Positions 23,139 to 23,768 of a stretch of DNA of 23,768 nt are shown in pieces. The stretch comes from Prevotella sp. Its GTDB lineage: Bacteria > Bacteroidota > Bacteroidia > Bacteroidales > Bacteroidaceae. Each line of letters starts with the position of its first letter. Position 1 is the first letter of the stretch. A program made the translations under genes and the position numbers. Where the stretch lies: the NCBI GenBank assembly GCA_016283605.1, contig JAEENF010000135.1, positions 1-23,768 on the forward strand. Reading direction: 5' to 3'. Under the pieces are notes generated by a model, which was not told the origin of the DNA, did no database searches, and saw only the letters and a list, made by a program, of their open reading frames with translations.

Positions 23139-23768
23139 TTAAGGTAAGAAGGTCTTCATCTCCCGGCTGATGACCTGATCGTAGCCGTAGATATCGGGCC
23201 AGGTGACCACAGTACCGGTTTCTGGACTGGGATAGGCCGTATAATATACAATGTATACGGGTACACGGGGCGACACCTCATGATAAGAGATCAGACGGAG
23301 CGGACGCGGGTCTTCAGCATGTTCATGTTGCCAGATGACACCCCGTTCCGTTTCCGGACGGATATCCATTGAAAGACGTAACTTGTCCTTGGTCCAATCA
23401 TCGGCATCCGGTAAAAGGAAACAAGCCAACTCAAAGGGTTTCTGTACACGAATACAGCCATGCGACAAGGTTCGGCGGTCCCGATTGAAAGCTCCACGAT
23501 TGTTGGTGTCGTGCAAATAAATCGAGAAATTGTTGGGAAAGCGGAAAACGATACGTCCGAGGGAGTTACCTGCGCCACCCCTCTGACCGATACGCAGTGA
23601 ACCGGACAACATTTGTCCTTCGGTCACCTCTGTAGGATTTAGAGTGTCACCTGAGTTACGGTCAACAATATAGTAACGGTTACGGGCAAAATAGGCTGAA
23701 TCTCCACTATGATGCGCCACATCAGACTTCACGATGTTATAAGGTATAATCCAATCTGGATTAACTTG
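23139..23768 (-). CDS. L,D-transpeptidase (YkuD domain), N-terminus outside window
   Basis: The reading frame stays open to the window edge, so this is the last 209 residues; the apparent GTG at 23732 is an internal valine. The YkuD signature is intact: LHDTNNRG, then LSHGCIRVQKP with catalytic Cys105 and His103 (numbered from the first visible residue) and the first His at 86. NPDWIIPYNI at the visible start resembles the region before the catalytic domain of YcbB-type (LdtD) enzymes, which are long and have a peptidoglycan-binding domain. It would form 3-3 cross-links in the periplasm and make the wall less dependent on PBPs. The ECF sigma gene follows 22 bases later, apparently cotranscribed. 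Confidence 0.92.
   Translation of the reverse strand, partial: QVNPDWIIPYNIVKSDVAHHSGDSAYFARNRYYIVDRNSGDTLNPTEVTEGQMLSGSLRIGQRGGAGNSLGRIVFRFPNNFSIYLHDTNNRGAFNRDRRTLSHGCIRVQKPFELACFLLPDADDWTKDKLRLSMDIRPETERGVIWQHEHAEDPRPLRLISYHEVSPRVPVYIVYYTAYPSPETGTVVTWPDIYGYDQVISREMKTFLP

Noticed and set aside
1..23768. CRISPR arrays, insertion sequences, prophage, tRNA genes or toxin-antitoxin pairs
   Set aside because: No regularly spaced direct repeats, transposase or integrase motifs, tRNA cloverleaf or small paired toxin-like frames were found on either strand.

Overview
The window looks like the chromosome of a Bacteroidales bacterium, most likely Prevotellaceae. The first 69 bases are the complement of the 5' end of a 16S rRNA gene of Prevotella type. 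At least thirteen transcription starts carry the Bacteroidota -7 box TAnnTTTG, and Shine-Dalgarno sequences are almost absent. The gene families are typical of the order: PBP1A, pyrB-pyrI, a GldB-like lipoprotein, a DUF4861-like protein, an RprXY-type two-component system and a DPP-IV-type peptidase. No phage, insertion sequence, CRISPR array, tRNA or plasmid gene was found. This is a housekeeping and envelope-physiology region, not an obvious island.

Layout. Bases 1-403 hold the start of a 16S gene on the minus strand, its leader with a boxA-like motif, and a strong promoter. Next come a class A penicillin-binding protein (404-2719, minus) and, divergently, pyrB-pyrI-glyA (2827-5516, plus), which ends at a perfect 15-bp bidirectional hairpin. 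A DPP-IV peptidase (5554-7767) and a GldB-like lipoprotein (7866-8660) lie on the minus strand. The lipoprotein start is corrected to a GTG, because the longest frame begins inside its promoter. A secreted DUF4861-like protein (8855-10069, plus) converges on, and overlaps, a glycosyltransferase cotranscribed with mtaB (10053-12416, minus). A 58-residue acidic lipoprotein (12690-12866) follows, then rpsF-rpsR-rplI (13090-14324, minus). A histidine kinase, OmpR-type regulator and 56-residue two-helix membrane protein form an operon (14439-16901, minus). After these come an unrecognised exported protein (17083-17556), a secreted GH2 beta-galactosidase (17726-20836, minus) and divergent nth (20950-21600, plus). 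The last operon (21623-23768, minus) encodes a cut-off L,D-transpeptidase, an ECF sigma factor, a putative anti-sigma protein and a Spy/CpxP-like periplasmic protein.

How the genes fit together. Several serve the cell envelope: PBP1A and the L,D-transpeptidase make two kinds of peptidoglycan cross-link, and the two-component and ECF sigma systems probably sense envelope state. The DPP-IV peptidase and GH2 enzyme digest peptides and galactosides in the periplasm or outside the cell. pyrBI and glyA feed pyrimidine and one-carbon metabolism. mtaB and the ribosomal operon belong to translation.

No clearly new defence or mobile system is visible. The signals most worth a second look are degenerate 7-base repeats inside the GH2 coding sequence and again upstream of rpsF, an extended promoter sequence shared by three genes, the ldt/ECF/anti-sigma/Spy-like operon, and the small membrane protein tightly coupled to the two-component system.
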